Positions 26,187 to 35,249 of a stretch of DNA of 64,000 nt are shown here, in pieces. A model generated the notes under the pieces. That model did not search any database and was not told the DNA's origin. It saw nothing but the letters and a program-made list of their open reading frames with translations. Each line of letters starts with the position of its first letter. Position 1 is the stretch's first letter. The translations under genes and the position numbers were made by a program. Source of the stretch: CAYPHJ01 sp964410485 (GTDB lineage Bacteria > Desulfobacterota > Binatia > UBA9968); NCBI GenBank assembly GCA_964410485.1, contig CAYPHJ010000011.1, positions 3,865 to 67,864 on the forward strand, read 5' to 3'.

Positions 26187-27172
26187 TGGACCTCGGTTTT
26201 CCACTGTTTCCGGAACAAGCATCCACCATTGCGCCCAAGGTAGACGTTCTCTATTTCTATCTGGTGGTGGTAAGCGTCATTTCCTCCGCTCTCATTTTTA
26301 TTGCCGCCATTTACTTTGCCGTTAAATACCGCCGCCGCTCGGAGGACGAGCCTCCGCCGCCGCGCGTCCACGATGTGTTGGCGCTCGAGATCACCTGGAT
26401 CGCTATTCCTCTAGTTATCGTCATGATCGCGTTCTTCTGGGGAGCGCGAGTTTATTTTGATCTGCTGCGCCCACCGGAAAATGCCCTCGAAATTTTCGTG
26501 GTCGGCCGCCAGTGGATGTGGAAATTTCAACATCCCGACGGGCAGCGGGAAATCAATCAGCTTCACGTGCCGGTGGGGCGTCCCGTCAAGCTTACGATGG
26601 CGAGCGAAGACGTCATTCACAGCTTCTTCGTGCCCGCGTTTCGGGTCAAACACGATGTGGTCCCGGGCTTCTATACTTCCGTCTGGTTTGAAGCGACCCG
26701 GGCTGGCACATACCACCTCTTTTGCGCCGAATATTGCGGCATGCTTCATTCGGGAATGATCGGCCACGTGGTCGCGTTGGAGCCCAGGGAATACGAAGAG
26801 TGGTTGAGCCAGACCTTGGAAGGAGTAGCAGGCGCCATACCGGGCGGACCGGTGAACGGCGGGGAGAGAACGCTCGCCGAACGGGGAGAAAAGCTCTTCA
26901 ACGAGCTGGGTTGCCAGCTCTGCCATGCGCCGGAGCGCCGCGGTATCGGCCCGGCCCTGGCCGGCCTGTACGGGAGCACGGTGCAGCTGGAAGGCGGGCA
27001 AACGGCTGTCGCAGACGATACCTATATTCGTGAATCGATTTTGACCCCGCAGGCAAAGGTCACGGCTGGATTTCAACCGCTCATGCCCTCCTACCAGGGG
27101 CGGGTCAACGAAGAGGAAGTCATTCAACTGATTGCGTACATCAGGTCACTGGAAAAAACACAGAAGGGATGA
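26186..27172 (+). CDS. coxB: Cytochrome c oxidase subunit II with fused cytochrome c (caa3 type)
   Basis: A 328-residue protein with two N-terminal membrane helices and a cupredoxin domain carrying the CuA ligands in CAEYCGMLHSGMIG, plus the upstream His of DVIHSFFVPAF. The C-terminal class I cytochrome c domain has CQLCHAPERRGIGPALAG. The fused haem makes this a caa3-type oxidase able to take electrons directly from ACIII cytochromes. Confidence 0.94.
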   Translation: MDLGFPLFPEQASTIAPKVDVLYFYLVVVSVISSALIFIAAIYFAVKYRRRSEDEPPPPRVHDVLALEITWIAIPLVIVMIAFFWGARVYFDLLRPPENALEIFVVGRQWMWKFQHPDGQREINQLHVPVGRPVKLTMASEDVIHSFFVPAFRVKHDVVPGFYTSVWFEATRAGTYHLFCAEYCGMLHSGMIGHVVALEPREYEEWLSQTLEGVAGAIPGGPVNGGERTLAERGEKLFNELGCQLCHAPERRGIGPALAGLYGSTVQLEGGQTAVADDTYIRESILTPQAKVTAGFQPLMPSYQGRVNEEEVIQLIAYIRSLEKTQKG

Positions 27173-27238
27173 AGAGTCTCGGGTCTCGCGTTTTGAACTC
27201 GGGACCCGGAACCCGAAACTCGGAACCGCGCACTGCCT

Positions 27239-28879
27239 ATGCGAGCTGAAATTCAAGAATACTATCCTGAACGCCGGGAGCATTATCTAAACGTCGCGTA
27301 TGGCATCAAGTCGTGGCTGCTGACCACCGATCATAAACGCATCGCGCTGCTGTATCTCGGCTCTATTACCCTCATGTTTGCGATCGGCGGGGTCGCAGCG
27401 GTGGTGTTCCGTCTCGAACTAATGACGCCCCAGGGCGATCTCGTAATTGCGGAAACTTACAACCGGCTGTTCACCCTGCATGGGATCATCATGGTCTTTT
27501 TCTTTCTGATCCCATCGATTCCCGCCACTCTGGGCAATTTTCTGGTGCCGATGATGATTGGAGCCCGCGATCTCGCGTTTCCGCGCCTCAACTTGGCAAG
27601 CTGGTACATCTACATGATTGGCGCAATTTTTACCCTGGTTGTGATCCTCGGCGGTGGCGTGGATACGGGATGGACTTTCTACACACCCTACAGCACTACG
27701 TACAGCAATAGCTATGTCGTCCTCACACTCGTCGGCGTCTTCATTGCCGGATTCTCCTCGATCCTGACAGCACTCAACTTTATTGTCTCTATTCACACAA
27801 TGCGCGCGCCGGGGCTGACGTGGTTCCGACTACCATTGTTTATTTGGGCACACTACGCGACGAGCCTGATCATTATGCTGGGCACGCCCGTTGTCGCAAT
27901 TACTCTGCTCCTGGTGGCTTTGGAGCGTGGGTTGCAGCTGGGGATCTTTAATCCCAATCTGGGAGGAGACCCGATACTGTTTCAACATTTATTCTGGTTT
28001 TATTCTCATCCGGCTGTTTACATTATGATCCTGCCGGCTATGGGTGTGATTAGCGAGGTCATCACTTGTTTCTCGCGAAAGCGAATCTTCAGCTATAACT
28101 TTGTCGCCCTCGCCAGCCTGGCCATTGCTGTCCTCGGTTTTCTCGTCTGGGGCCATCACATGTTTGTCAGCGGCCAGTCGATGTATGCCGGCATGATCTT
28201 TTCTTTCCTGAGCATGTTCGTGGCCATCCCTTCGGCAGTCAAGATCTTCAACTGGACCGCTACCATGTACAAAGGCTCGATCACGTACCAGACACCCCTG
28301 CTCTATGGCCTGGGCTTTATCGGGCTGTTCACAGTCGGCGGGCTCACTGGAGTATTTCTCGCTACCCTGGGGATCAATGTGCACGTGCACGACACCTACT
28401 TCGTTGTCGCGCACTTTCACTACATTATGGTGGGTGGAGCGCTGATGGGCTATCTTGGGGGATTGCACTACTGGTGGCCCAAAATAACCGGCCGGCTCTA
28501 CCCTGAAGGCTGGGCGAAATTCGCTGCCCTAATCGTGTTTATCGGCTTCAATCTCACCTTCTTCCCACAGTTCATTTTGGGCTATGTCGGCATGCCGCGC
28601 CGTTATTACGTCTACCCGGACGAGTTTCAGGTGCTCAACGTCATGTCATCTGCCGGTGCCTCCATTCTCGGCGTGGGCTATCTTATCCCGATAGTCTACC
28701 TGATCTGGTCCATGCGCTACGGTAAGCCCGCGGGAGACAACCCGTGGGCCTCAACTGGATTGGAATGGCAAACCCAGTCACCGCCGCCGACGCATAATTT
28801 TGCCCAAACACCGGTTATTAGAGAAGAAGTGTACGCGTACGACAAGCAGGTCAGTCCTATAGGAGGCATTCGTGGCTGA
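27239..28879 (+). CDS. coxA: Cytochrome c oxidase subunit I, A2-type haem-copper oxidase
   Basis: A 546-residue, 12-helix haem-copper oxidase subunit. CuB and haem ligands are seen in FYSHPAVYIMILP, VWGHHMF and HDTYFVVAHFHYIMVGG. At the end of the D-channel the usual Glu of HPEVY is absent and YS precedes HPAVY, the signature of the A2 subfamily. Membrane-embedded reduction of O2 with proton pumping. The stop overlaps the subunit III start by eight bases. Confidence 0.95.
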   Translation: MRAEIQEYYPERREHYLNVAYGIKSWLLTTDHKRIALLYLGSITLMFAIGGVAAVVFRLELMTPQGDLVIAETYNRLFTLHGIIMVFFFLIPSIPATLGNFLVPMMIGARDLAFPRLNLASWYIYMIGAIFTLVVILGGGVDTGWTFYTPYSTTYSNSYVVLTLVGVFIAGFSSILTALNFIVSIHTMRAPGLTWFRLPLFIWAHYATSLIIMLGTPVVAITLLLVALERGLQLGIFNPNLGGDPILFQHLFWFYSHPAVYIMILPAMGVISEVITCFSRKRIFSYNFVALASLAIAVLGFLVWGHHMFVSGQSMYAGMIFSFLSMFVAIPSAVKIFNWTATMYKGSITYQTPLLYGLGFIGLFTVGGLTGVFLATLGINVHVHDTYFVVAHFHYIMVGGALMGYLGGLHYWWPKITGRLYPEGWAKFAALIVFIGFNLTFFPQFILGYVGMPRRYYVYPDEFQVLNVMSSAGASILGVGYLIPIVYLIWSMRYGKPAGDNPWASTGLEWQTQSPPPTHNFAQTPVIREEVYAYDKQVSPIGGIRG

Positions 28880-29516
28880 CGCTCACGGCCTCGTAGCCGA
28901 ACATTTCGATAACGCCGCGCAACAACACGAGGCAGCGAGTCTGGGCATGTGGGCTTTTCTCGTGACCGAGATCTTGTTTTTTGGCGGCATGTTTCTGGGG
29001 TATGCGATCTATCGCGGCAGTTATCCTGAGACCTTCGCGCACGCCAGCAACCACTTGGATGTCGTGCTCGGGACTATCAATACGGCGGTCCTGATCGGTA
29101 GCAGCCTCACTGTCGCTTTGGCGGTTCATTCAGCCCAAGAAAGCCGGCGTAAGGCTCTGACTATATGGCTGTTGCTAACGATCGTGTTGGCCGCCATCTT
29201 TCTTGGCATTAAAATCTTCGAGTACCATCACAAGTACGAAGAGGGTCTGGTGCCGGGTTTGAACTTTCATTACGAAGGCGCAGACCCGCGCCGTGCCACG
29301 CTGTTTTTTTCCTTTTATTTTGCCATGACCGGCATGCACGCGCTCCACATGGTTATTGGAGTGGGGATCTTTACTGTCCTGGCATTTCGGGCATGGACAG
29401 GAGGATACTCGAAAGCCTACTACACTCCCGTAGAGCTCGCCGGGCTTTATTGGCATTTCGTCGATATCGTCTGGATTTTTCTTTTTCCTCTGTTGTATCT
29501 GTTGGGGCGGCACTGA
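28872..29516 (+). CDS. coxC: Cytochrome c oxidase subunit III
   Basis: A 214-residue membrane protein with typical subunit III blocks (LGMWAFLVTEILFFGGMFLGYAIYR, FYFAMTGMHALHMVIG, YWHFVDIVWIFLFPLLYL). GTG 28872 is the start; TAGGAGG lies just upstream, inside the coxA 3' end. The stop overlaps the coxD start. Confidence 0.94.
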   Translation: MADAHGLVAEHFDNAAQQHEAASLGMWAFLVTEILFFGGMFLGYAIYRGSYPETFAHASNHLDVVLGTINTAVLIGSSLTVALAVHSAQESRRKALTIWLLLTIVLAAIFLGIKIFEYHHKYEEGLVPGLNFHYEGADPRRATLFFSFYFAMTGMHALHMVIGVGIFTVLAFRAWTGGYSKAYYTPVELAGLYWHFVDIVWIFLFPLLYLLGRH

Positions 29517-29815
29517 TGGTTTCAGTAAAAACTTACCTGGCAGTATTTTTGGCTTTGTTGGTGCTGACGCTCATCACGACGGCCGTCGCTTACGTAGATC
29601 TCGGTGCCGGTTTAAATGTCGTTGTTGCGCTTTTGATTGCGGTCACCAAGACCTTGCTGGTGGTCTTGTTTTTCATGCATCTTCTTTACAGTAGCCGGCT
29701 GACAATCTTGTTTGCGGCAGCCGGAGTCTTTTGGTTGGGCATTCTCCTGGTTCTTACGCTGACCGACTATCTCTCCCGCGGCTGGGTCAACCCGATTCAG
29801 CCCATCGCCGGCTAG
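29516..29815 (+). CDS. coxD: Cytochrome c oxidase subunit IV-family protein
   Basis: A 99-residue membrane protein with three hydrophobic segments. The family block AVTKTLLVVLFFMHLLYSSRLT is present. It is translationally coupled to coxC (TGATG) and is the last gene of the respiratory block. Its stop codon lies inside a 20-bp perfect palindrome. Confidence 0.9.
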   Translation: MVSVKTYLAVFLALLVLTLITTAVAYVDLGAGLNVVVALLIAVTKTLLVVLFFMHLLYSSRLTILFAAAGVFWLGILLVLTLTDYLSRGWVNPIQPIAG

Positions 29816-29828
29816 CTATAGCTAGCCG
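29809..29828. repeat. 20-bp perfect palindrome across the coxD stop
   Basis: CGGCTAGCTATAGCTAGCCG reads the same on both strands, with no loop, and contains the coxD TAG. There is no following T-run, so a simple intrinsic terminator is unlikely. It lies at the convergent junction of the oxidase operon and sucB. Confidence 0.7.
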
Positions 29829-29975
29829 CGACGGGGTTCAAACGTTCAATGTTCAAATGTTCAAACCTCCCGCTCTGCACTCTCGCGCGAAGCGCGCGAC
29901 GCGGGGGAGGTACGGAGGAAGGTTGAACGGAGCGTAGCAATTGAACTTTTGCACTTTGAACGAAAAACGGTCCGC

Positions 29976-31241
29976 CTACGCTCCCAGCAGCAATCGCGCA
30001 GGCGACTCGACGCATTCTTTAATTCGTTTGAGAAACACGACCGCCTCACGGCCGTCTACGATTCGGTGATCGTATGTCAGAGCCACGTACATCATCGGGC
30101 GAATCACGACGGAGCCATCGCGCGCCACCGGCCGTTGTTGGATGGCATGCATGCCCAGGATGCCGCTCTGAGGTGGATTGATGATCGGAGTTGAAAGAAG
30201 CGAGCCATAGATGCCACCGTTGCTGATTGTAAAGGTCCCTCCTTCGAGATCATCGGGTTTGAGCTGGCTTGTCGTCGCCCGCCGCGCAAAGTCCGCAATC
30301 GTCTGCTCGATTACCGCAAACGTCATGTTCTGCGCATCACGGAGAACCGGCACGACCAATCCTTTGCCACCGCCCACAGCGACGCCGATGTCACAATAAT
30401 TCCTATAAACGATATTCGCGCCGCGAATCTCGGCGTTGAGCTGCGGAACCAGCTGTAGCGCGTCCACCGCTGCCTTGACGAAAAACGACATTAGCCCGAG
30501 TTTGATACCGTATTTTTGGCGGAACGTATGCTGGTATTCCTGTCGCAGCGCATTCACCGCCCACATATCGATCTCGTTGAAAGTCGTCAAAAAGGCGGCG
30601 GTTTGCTGCGCCTGAACCAAGCGCTCGGCAATGCGCCGGCGAATGGGCGTCATGGGCCGGACTTCTTCTTCCCGGCCGGAGGTCCCGACCGCGTATTGCG
30701 CTGTTGGCGGTTTTTCTAAAACCTCAGCGGCGGCTGTTCTCTCTGCGGCACCATCTTCAGCTCCTTGCTTTTCTTTCTCTGCGCCCATCGCTCTCACCGC
30801 CGTGACGCGCCGCTCTTGCGATCGCGCTTGCGCTTCGACTTTGACCGGCTCTCTTTCTTGCACAGCGTCGATCGGCGGCTCGGCGGGCGGCTTCTCTGAC
30901 GGTTCTTTGGACTTCGGGCCTTCTTCTGCGCTTGTCGACTCCGGTCTCAGTGCGCCGTCAAGCTCTGTTTTTCGGATCGCGCCATCGTGTTTACCGGCCG
31001 TCCCTTCCGTTTCCAAGTAACCGATGACTTCACCGACCACTGCCGTATCGCCGCTCTTCTTGACGACTTGCGTCAGCGTGCCTGCCGCAGGTGCTGAAAT
31101 TTCCATGGTTGCTTTGTCGGTTTCAATAATTACGAGATCCTCATCGCGGTCGACGAGATCGCCTTCGCGTTTCAGCCACTCCCCGATAATCACTTCGGTA
31201 ATGGACTCACCAACTTCGGGCACCTTCAACGCAACCGGCAT
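29976..31241 (-). CDS. sucB: 2-oxoglutarate dehydrogenase E2, dihydrolipoamide succinyltransferase
   Basis: A 421-residue protein. The N-terminal lipoyl domain carries its lysine in IETDKATMEI near residue 44. A charged, low-complexity linker of about 100 residues follows. The C-terminal catalytic domain has MTPIRRRIAERLV and the active-site HRIVDG. I cannot find the usual E3-binding subdomain (GSGKDGRI-type block) in the linker. ATG 31241 is chosen because GAGGAGGA lies at proper distance; the upstream in-frame TTG touches it. It is downstream of sucA with a 164-bp gap. Confidence 0.92.
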   Translation of the reverse strand: MPVALKVPEVGESITEVIIGEWLKREGDLVDRDEDLVIIETDKATMEISAPAAGTLTQVVKKSGDTAVVGEVIGYLETEGTAGKHDGAIRKTELDGALRPESTSAEEGPKSKEPSEKPPAEPPIDAVQEREPVKVEAQARSQERRVTAVRAMGAEKEKQGAEDGAAERTAAAEVLEKPPTAQYAVGTSGREEEVRPMTPIRRRIAERLVQAQQTAAFLTTFNEIDMWAVNALRQEYQHTFRQKYGIKLGLMSFFVKAAVDALQLVPQLNAEIRGANIVYRNYCDIGVAVGGGKGLVVPVLRDAQNMTFAVIEQTIADFARRATTSQLKPDDLEGGTFTISNGGIYGSLLSTPIINPPQSGILGMHAIQQRPVARDGSVVIRPMMYVALTYDHRIVDGREAVVFLKRIKECVESPARLLLGA

Positions 31242-31405
31242 GGCCAATCCTCCTCCTCGGGCAAAACCAAATCCGAAATCCGAAGCTCAAAGTACGAGAC
31301 AAACTCAGAGAGCAAATTTCAAAAAGGAAATTCGAAACGAGCGTATTGGAAATTGGCTTCATTTGAACATTTCGATTTGTTTCGGATTTCGAGTTTCTCC
31401 CGGTT

Positions 31406-34204
31406 CTAATCCTCCGTTAGGGCTCGTGTGACGATCTCCTCTTGCTCCTCTTTGTGTGTTCGTGCCGAGCCTGCGGCTGGACTCGCCGAGCGGGGCCGGC
31501 ACACCACGGCAAATCGCCGCTCGCCAAACATCTGCCCTTGAAATTTTAAACTGAGATAGCACCAGGCCCCCATATTTTCAGGTTCCTCCTGTGCCCATAT
31601 CACCGGCGTCGCCTCAGGGTACGACGCGATAATCGCGCGTAACTGTCGTTCCGGCAACGGATAAAGCTGCTCCATTCTTATCACAGCGATTCGGTCCCGC
31701 TTCAACTCCTGTCTTTTTCTGGTGAGATCATAGTAGATCTTCCCGCTGCACAGAATCACGCGCTCGATCTGATTCGAGGCCGGTTGTGCATCCGGGAGCA
31801 TCGGCTCAAAGCTCCCGGATGCACACTCCTCGAGCCTCGAGACGACCTGCGGATGCCGTAACAAACTCTTTGGGGTCAATACGACCAGAGGCTTGCGCCA
31901 TCTGCGCAGGGCCTGGCGTCTCAGGCAATGAAAATATTGGGCGGGAGTCGTGGGATAGACCACCTGAATATTGTCATTGGCGCCAAGTTGCAGGAAACGC
32001 TCCAGGCGCGCGCTGGAATGTTCTGGGCCCATCCCTTCGAAGCCGTGCGGTAACAGCAATACGAGCCCGCTCAAACGGTGCCATTTTTCTTCCGCACTGG
32101 TTATAAACTGGTCGATAATGACTTGGGCAGCATTGGAAAAATCACCAAACTGCGCTTCCCACAAGACCAATCCGTCCGGGCAATCCAGGCTATATCCGTA
32201 CTCGTATCCTAAGGCTCCAGCTTCGGATAGCGGGCTGTTGTGAATCTCTACAGGCGCCTGTTTGACTGAAAGATGATTTAATGGAACATAGCGACGTCCG
32301 GTCTCGTAGTCCGCCAGCACTGCGTGGCGTTGGCTGAAAGTTCCGCGCGCTGTGTCTTGGCCGGTCAAACGCACGTGAATATTCTCGGTTGCCAGCGTGG
32401 CAAAGGCGAGTGATTCGGCGGCGGACCAGTCCACAGGCCGCGCGCCTCGTGCCATCTGACGTCTCATTTCCATCGCACGAGTGATTTTGGGATGGGGGTG
32501 AAAATCGGCTGGGAGCTTTGTTTGGGCTTCGAGAAGCTCGGCGAGCTGTTCGCGTTCGACTGCAGTCGTCACTTCCTCGGTGTACGGCTCCGGCCCTCCA
32601 CTATACCCCTGCCAGATACCGCGAAATGGCTTGTTGCTGTAGTTAAAGTCTTCACCGCCAGTCCGTGACAGTTCCCGATCGAGCATTTGCCGGTACTCAG
32701 CCGCAATCTGTTGAGCCTGTTCCGCTGTTATGCGGTTCTGGCGCACCAGATCGTGACAATACAGTTCTCGTACCGTTTTATGATTCTTGATCGCCCGATA
32801 GAGCACCGGCTGAGTAAAGGAGGGTTCATCTCCTTCGTTATGGCCCCACCGTCTGTAACCATATAGATCGATGACCACGTCGCGGCTGAATCTGCGGCGG
32901 AAATCCATGGCCAGGCGAGCGACGTGTACCACCGCCTCCACATCATCTCCGTTCACGTGAAAAATCGGTATTTGCAGCATCTTCACGACGTCCGTTGCGT
33001 ATGTAGTCGAGCGGTATTCCTGCGGCGCCGTAGTAAAGCCGATTTGATTGTTCACGATGACGTGCAGCGTGCCCCCGGTTTTATAGCCCTCGAGCTGACC
33101 GAAGTTCAGCGTCTCCTGAACAATTCCCTGGCCTGCGAACCCCGCGTCTCCGTGAATCAGCAGCGCCATCCCGCGTACCCGCTCGCGGTCAGCGATGCGG
33201 TCCTGCTTGGCTCTCATTCGTCCCAACGCGACTGCGTTCACAAACTCGAGGTGACTCGGGTTGAAGCACAACGACAAATGAATCTTCTGCCCGGAAGCGG
33301 TTTGAAAGTCATGGCTGTGCCCCAGGTGATATTTGACGTCTCCACCGCCACGGCGACTTGCCTCGGGTGGATCCTCGAACTCGCGAAAGATCTCGCGCGG
33401 ACTTTTGCCAAGCAGATTGGCAAGCACGTTCAGGCGACCACGGTGGGCCATCGCCAGCACGATCTCCTGAAGCTCGTGATCCACGGCCTTTTCAATGGCC
33501 GTCTCCAACAGTGGAATCAAGCTTTCAGAACCCTCGATTGAAAAGCTCTTGGCCCCAACGAACTTTCGCCGGATAAACTCCTCGAACTGCACTGCTTGAG
33601 TCAGTCTGGTCAAAATACGCCGCTGTTCTTCCCGGCTCAGGTGAGTACGATTTTCACCGGCCTCCATTCTTTTTTGTAACCACTCTCTGACGGACGGATC
33701 ATGGATGTGCATGAACTCGACGCCCACTGACCGGCAATAGGTGTAGCGCAAGCGCAGCAAAATATCCTTGAGAGGCCGCGGCCCGTCAAAATGTACGCTT
33801 TGCGCGGGAAAAACGAGGTCAAGGTCTTGCGCGGTAAAACCGTAGGTTGCCGGGTCGAGTTCAATCGGTTTTTGACGTTCGAGGCCAAGCGGGTCCAGAT
33901 GAGCAGCGCGATGGCCCAGCAAGCGATAAGCCTGGATCATCTGCCGCAGCCGATCCTGGACGGTCGAGACGAAATCGGCGCGACCATCGTGTCTAACTTC
34001 GGCCGCTGGCTTGTGCGCCGCAGATCCCCGCTGGAACTCACCATCCCCTGCTCTCGGCCGGGTGTTCCCGTCGCCCTCGCCATTTTCGGCCAGCCCGGCA
34101 AAATAGGCTTGCCAATCGCCGGGAACCGAGCTTGCCTCATTTAAATATTTCTCATAAAGCTCTTCGACGTAAGATAAGTTTGCAATATGGGTGGGTACAT
34201 TCAT
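31406..34204 (-). CDS. sucA: 2-oxoglutarate dehydrogenase E1 component
   Basis: A 932-residue protein that opens with the family N-terminus LSYVEELYEKYLNEASSVPGDWQAYF. Thiamine-diphosphate enzyme blocks FSIEGSESLIPLLE, MAHRGRLNVLANLLGK, IHGDAGFAGQG and YRRWGHNEGDEPSFTQP are all present. It decarboxylates 2-oxoglutarate and succinylates E2 in the TCA cycle. The start lies 75 bp from the flank of the scaffold gap, so its promoter may be incomplete in this assembly. Confidence 0.95.
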   Translation of the reverse strand: MNVPTHIANLSYVEELYEKYLNEASSVPGDWQAYFAGLAENGEGDGNTRPRAGDGEFQRGSAAHKPAAEVRHDGRADFVSTVQDRLRQMIQAYRLLGHRAAHLDPLGLERQKPIELDPATYGFTAQDLDLVFPAQSVHFDGPRPLKDILLRLRYTYCRSVGVEFMHIHDPSVREWLQKRMEAGENRTHLSREEQRRILTRLTQAVQFEEFIRRKFVGAKSFSIEGSESLIPLLETAIEKAVDHELQEIVLAMAHRGRLNVLANLLGKSPREIFREFEDPPEASRRGGGDVKYHLGHSHDFQTASGQKIHLSLCFNPSHLEFVNAVALGRMRAKQDRIADRERVRGMALLIHGDAGFAGQGIVQETLNFGQLEGYKTGGTLHVIVNNQIGFTTAPQEYRSTTYATDVVKMLQIPIFHVNGDDVEAVVHVARLAMDFRRRFSRDVVIDLYGYRRWGHNEGDEPSFTQPVLYRAIKNHKTVRELYCHDLVRQNRITAEQAQQIAAEYRQMLDRELSRTGGEDFNYSNKPFRGIWQGYSGGPEPYTEEVTTAVEREQLAELLEAQTKLPADFHPHPKITRAMEMRRQMARGARPVDWSAAESLAFATLATENIHVRLTGQDTARGTFSQRHAVLADYETGRRYVPLNHLSVKQAPVEIHNSPLSEAGALGYEYGYSLDCPDGLVLWEAQFGDFSNAAQVIIDQFITSAEEKWHRLSGLVLLLPHGFEGMGPEHSSARLERFLQLGANDNIQVVYPTTPAQYFHCLRRQALRRWRKPLVVLTPKSLLRHPQVVSRLEECASGSFEPMLPDAQPASNQIERVILCSGKIYYDLTRKRQELKRDRIAVIRMEQLYPLPERQLRAIIASYPEATPVIWAQEEPENMGAWCYLSLKFQGQMFGERRFAVVCRPRSASPAAGSARTHKEEQEEIVTRALTED

Positions 34205-34279
34205 CTCGGCGTTCCGCCTGTTTCCGTTTTCGATCGGCCTCTAAGAGATTGTAAAACTCCTTTCGCGAAAAGCCACCGC

Positions 34280-34489
34280 TCGTCCTGTTTTTACGGTAAG
34301 AATAGTTGTTGCCAATGTGCGAATCGGTGCGACANNNNNNNNNNNNNNNNNNNNNNNNNNNNNNNNNNNNNNNNNNNNNNNNNNNNNNNNNNNNNNNNNN
34401 NNNNNNNNNNNNNNNNNNNNNNNNNNNNNNNNNNTCGTCCTGTTTTTACGGTAAGAATAGTTGTTGCCAATGTGCGAATCGGTGCGACA
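34280..34489. other. Scaffold gap (100 N) flanked by an exact 55-bp duplication
   Basis: Positions 34335-34434 are N. The 55 bases before the gap (34280-34334) and the 55 bases after it (34435-34489) are identical, beginning TCGTCCTGTTTTTACGG and ending GGTGCGACA. Two contig ends sharing exactly one k-mer length were probably joined with a standard 100-N spacer; the true sequence may simply overlap by 55 bp. No gene is supported in 34205-34638. Confidence 0.85.
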
Positions 34490-34638
34490 CGCGTTGCTGG
34501 CCGATTTTTTCTACACTTTTTGTTCGACTGTTGCAAAAGTAAGAAAGCAGCCGCGTATTGTTCAACATCCGAGACACGACCGTCCCACCGAGGTTAGTGT
34601 TTGGCAAAAACCCTACGACAATAGGTTGTAGCTTAGCT

Positions 34639-34653
34639 TGGCACGAACCTTGC
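34639..34653 (+). promoter_or_regulatory. Sigma-54 (-24/-12) promoter
   Basis: TGGCAC-GAACC-TTGC is a full match to the RpoN consensus with GG and GC ten bases apart. Predicted transcription start is near 34665, about 70 bp before the small gene at 34737. An imperfect CGAGACAC-type site lies about 65 bp upstream. Confidence 0.8.
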
Positions 34654-34736
34654 CGTAGACCGATTAGGGCTAATCTAGCGAAGGTATCGGGAGAAACGTT
34701 TGACTGAGGAAAAAAAATCTTACAACCGGAGGCCCT

Positions 34737-34955
34737 ATGAGACTGGGTACAAGGGTAAGGCTTAGGAAATCCGTTCGGTCGCAGAAAACAGGCATGTTGT
34801 TGCCCAAAGAAGGAACCCTGGTGTGCGTGACGGAAAACCTGGGCAGAAGGCTATTACTGGTGAGTTTTGAGAGCGGCAGCTCAGAATACCTGTTCGACGA
34901 GGAAGTTGAATACCTGACAGCGCACTCTTTCATGAAAGAGAACTGGGATTCCTGA
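34737..34955 (+). CDS. 72-residue SH3-like small protein
   Basis: Starts MRLGTRVRLRKSVRSQKTGM. The alternating strand pattern (TLVCVTENLGRRLLLVSFESGSSEYLFDEEVEYL) resembles a small SH3-like barrel, but I do not recognise a named family. CGGAGG precedes the ATG. It sits alone behind a consensus sigma-54 promoter, which argues that it is a real, regulated gene. Confidence 0.7.
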   Translation: MRLGTRVRLRKSVRSQKTGMLLPKEGTLVCVTENLGRRLLLVSFESGSSEYLFDEEVEYLTAHSFMKENWDS

Positions 34956-35039
34956 CATGCACCGTCAATCCATCGCTTTGGAAAATGTTCAAGCCGGTGC
35001 GCGAAGCTTCAAGCCCGCCGCGTAAGTTCGAATAGATAC

Positions 35040-35071
35040 GTTCATGGTTCAACGTCCGTTCAACCATGAAC
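35040..35071. terminator. Hairpin, possible terminator
   Basis: Perfect 10-bp arms GTTCATGGTT and AACCATGAAC at 35040-35049 and 35062-35071. No clear T-run follows. It would end the 34737 transcript; it could equally be a small repeat. The rest of 34956-35249 holds nothing else recognisable. Confidence 0.35.
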
Positions 35072-35249
35072 CCTAGAAGAGCTTAATAGCCCGCTTCCCT
35101 CGCAGCGCTTCTTGATGCTGCGTCACGTAACCGCTACAATTTTAGTCTATTTAATCCAGCTTTAATCTGTTAAACAATCATTGTTCGGCGGGTCCGCTCG
35201 AATCGCAGACACGTCGTCGCCCGAACTCTTATTGGGAAGGATGTCTCCC

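Noticed and set aside
34187..34597. Open frames on both strands spanning the N gap
   Set aside because: They exist only because N codons are not read as stops; the flanks are the duplicated contig ends.
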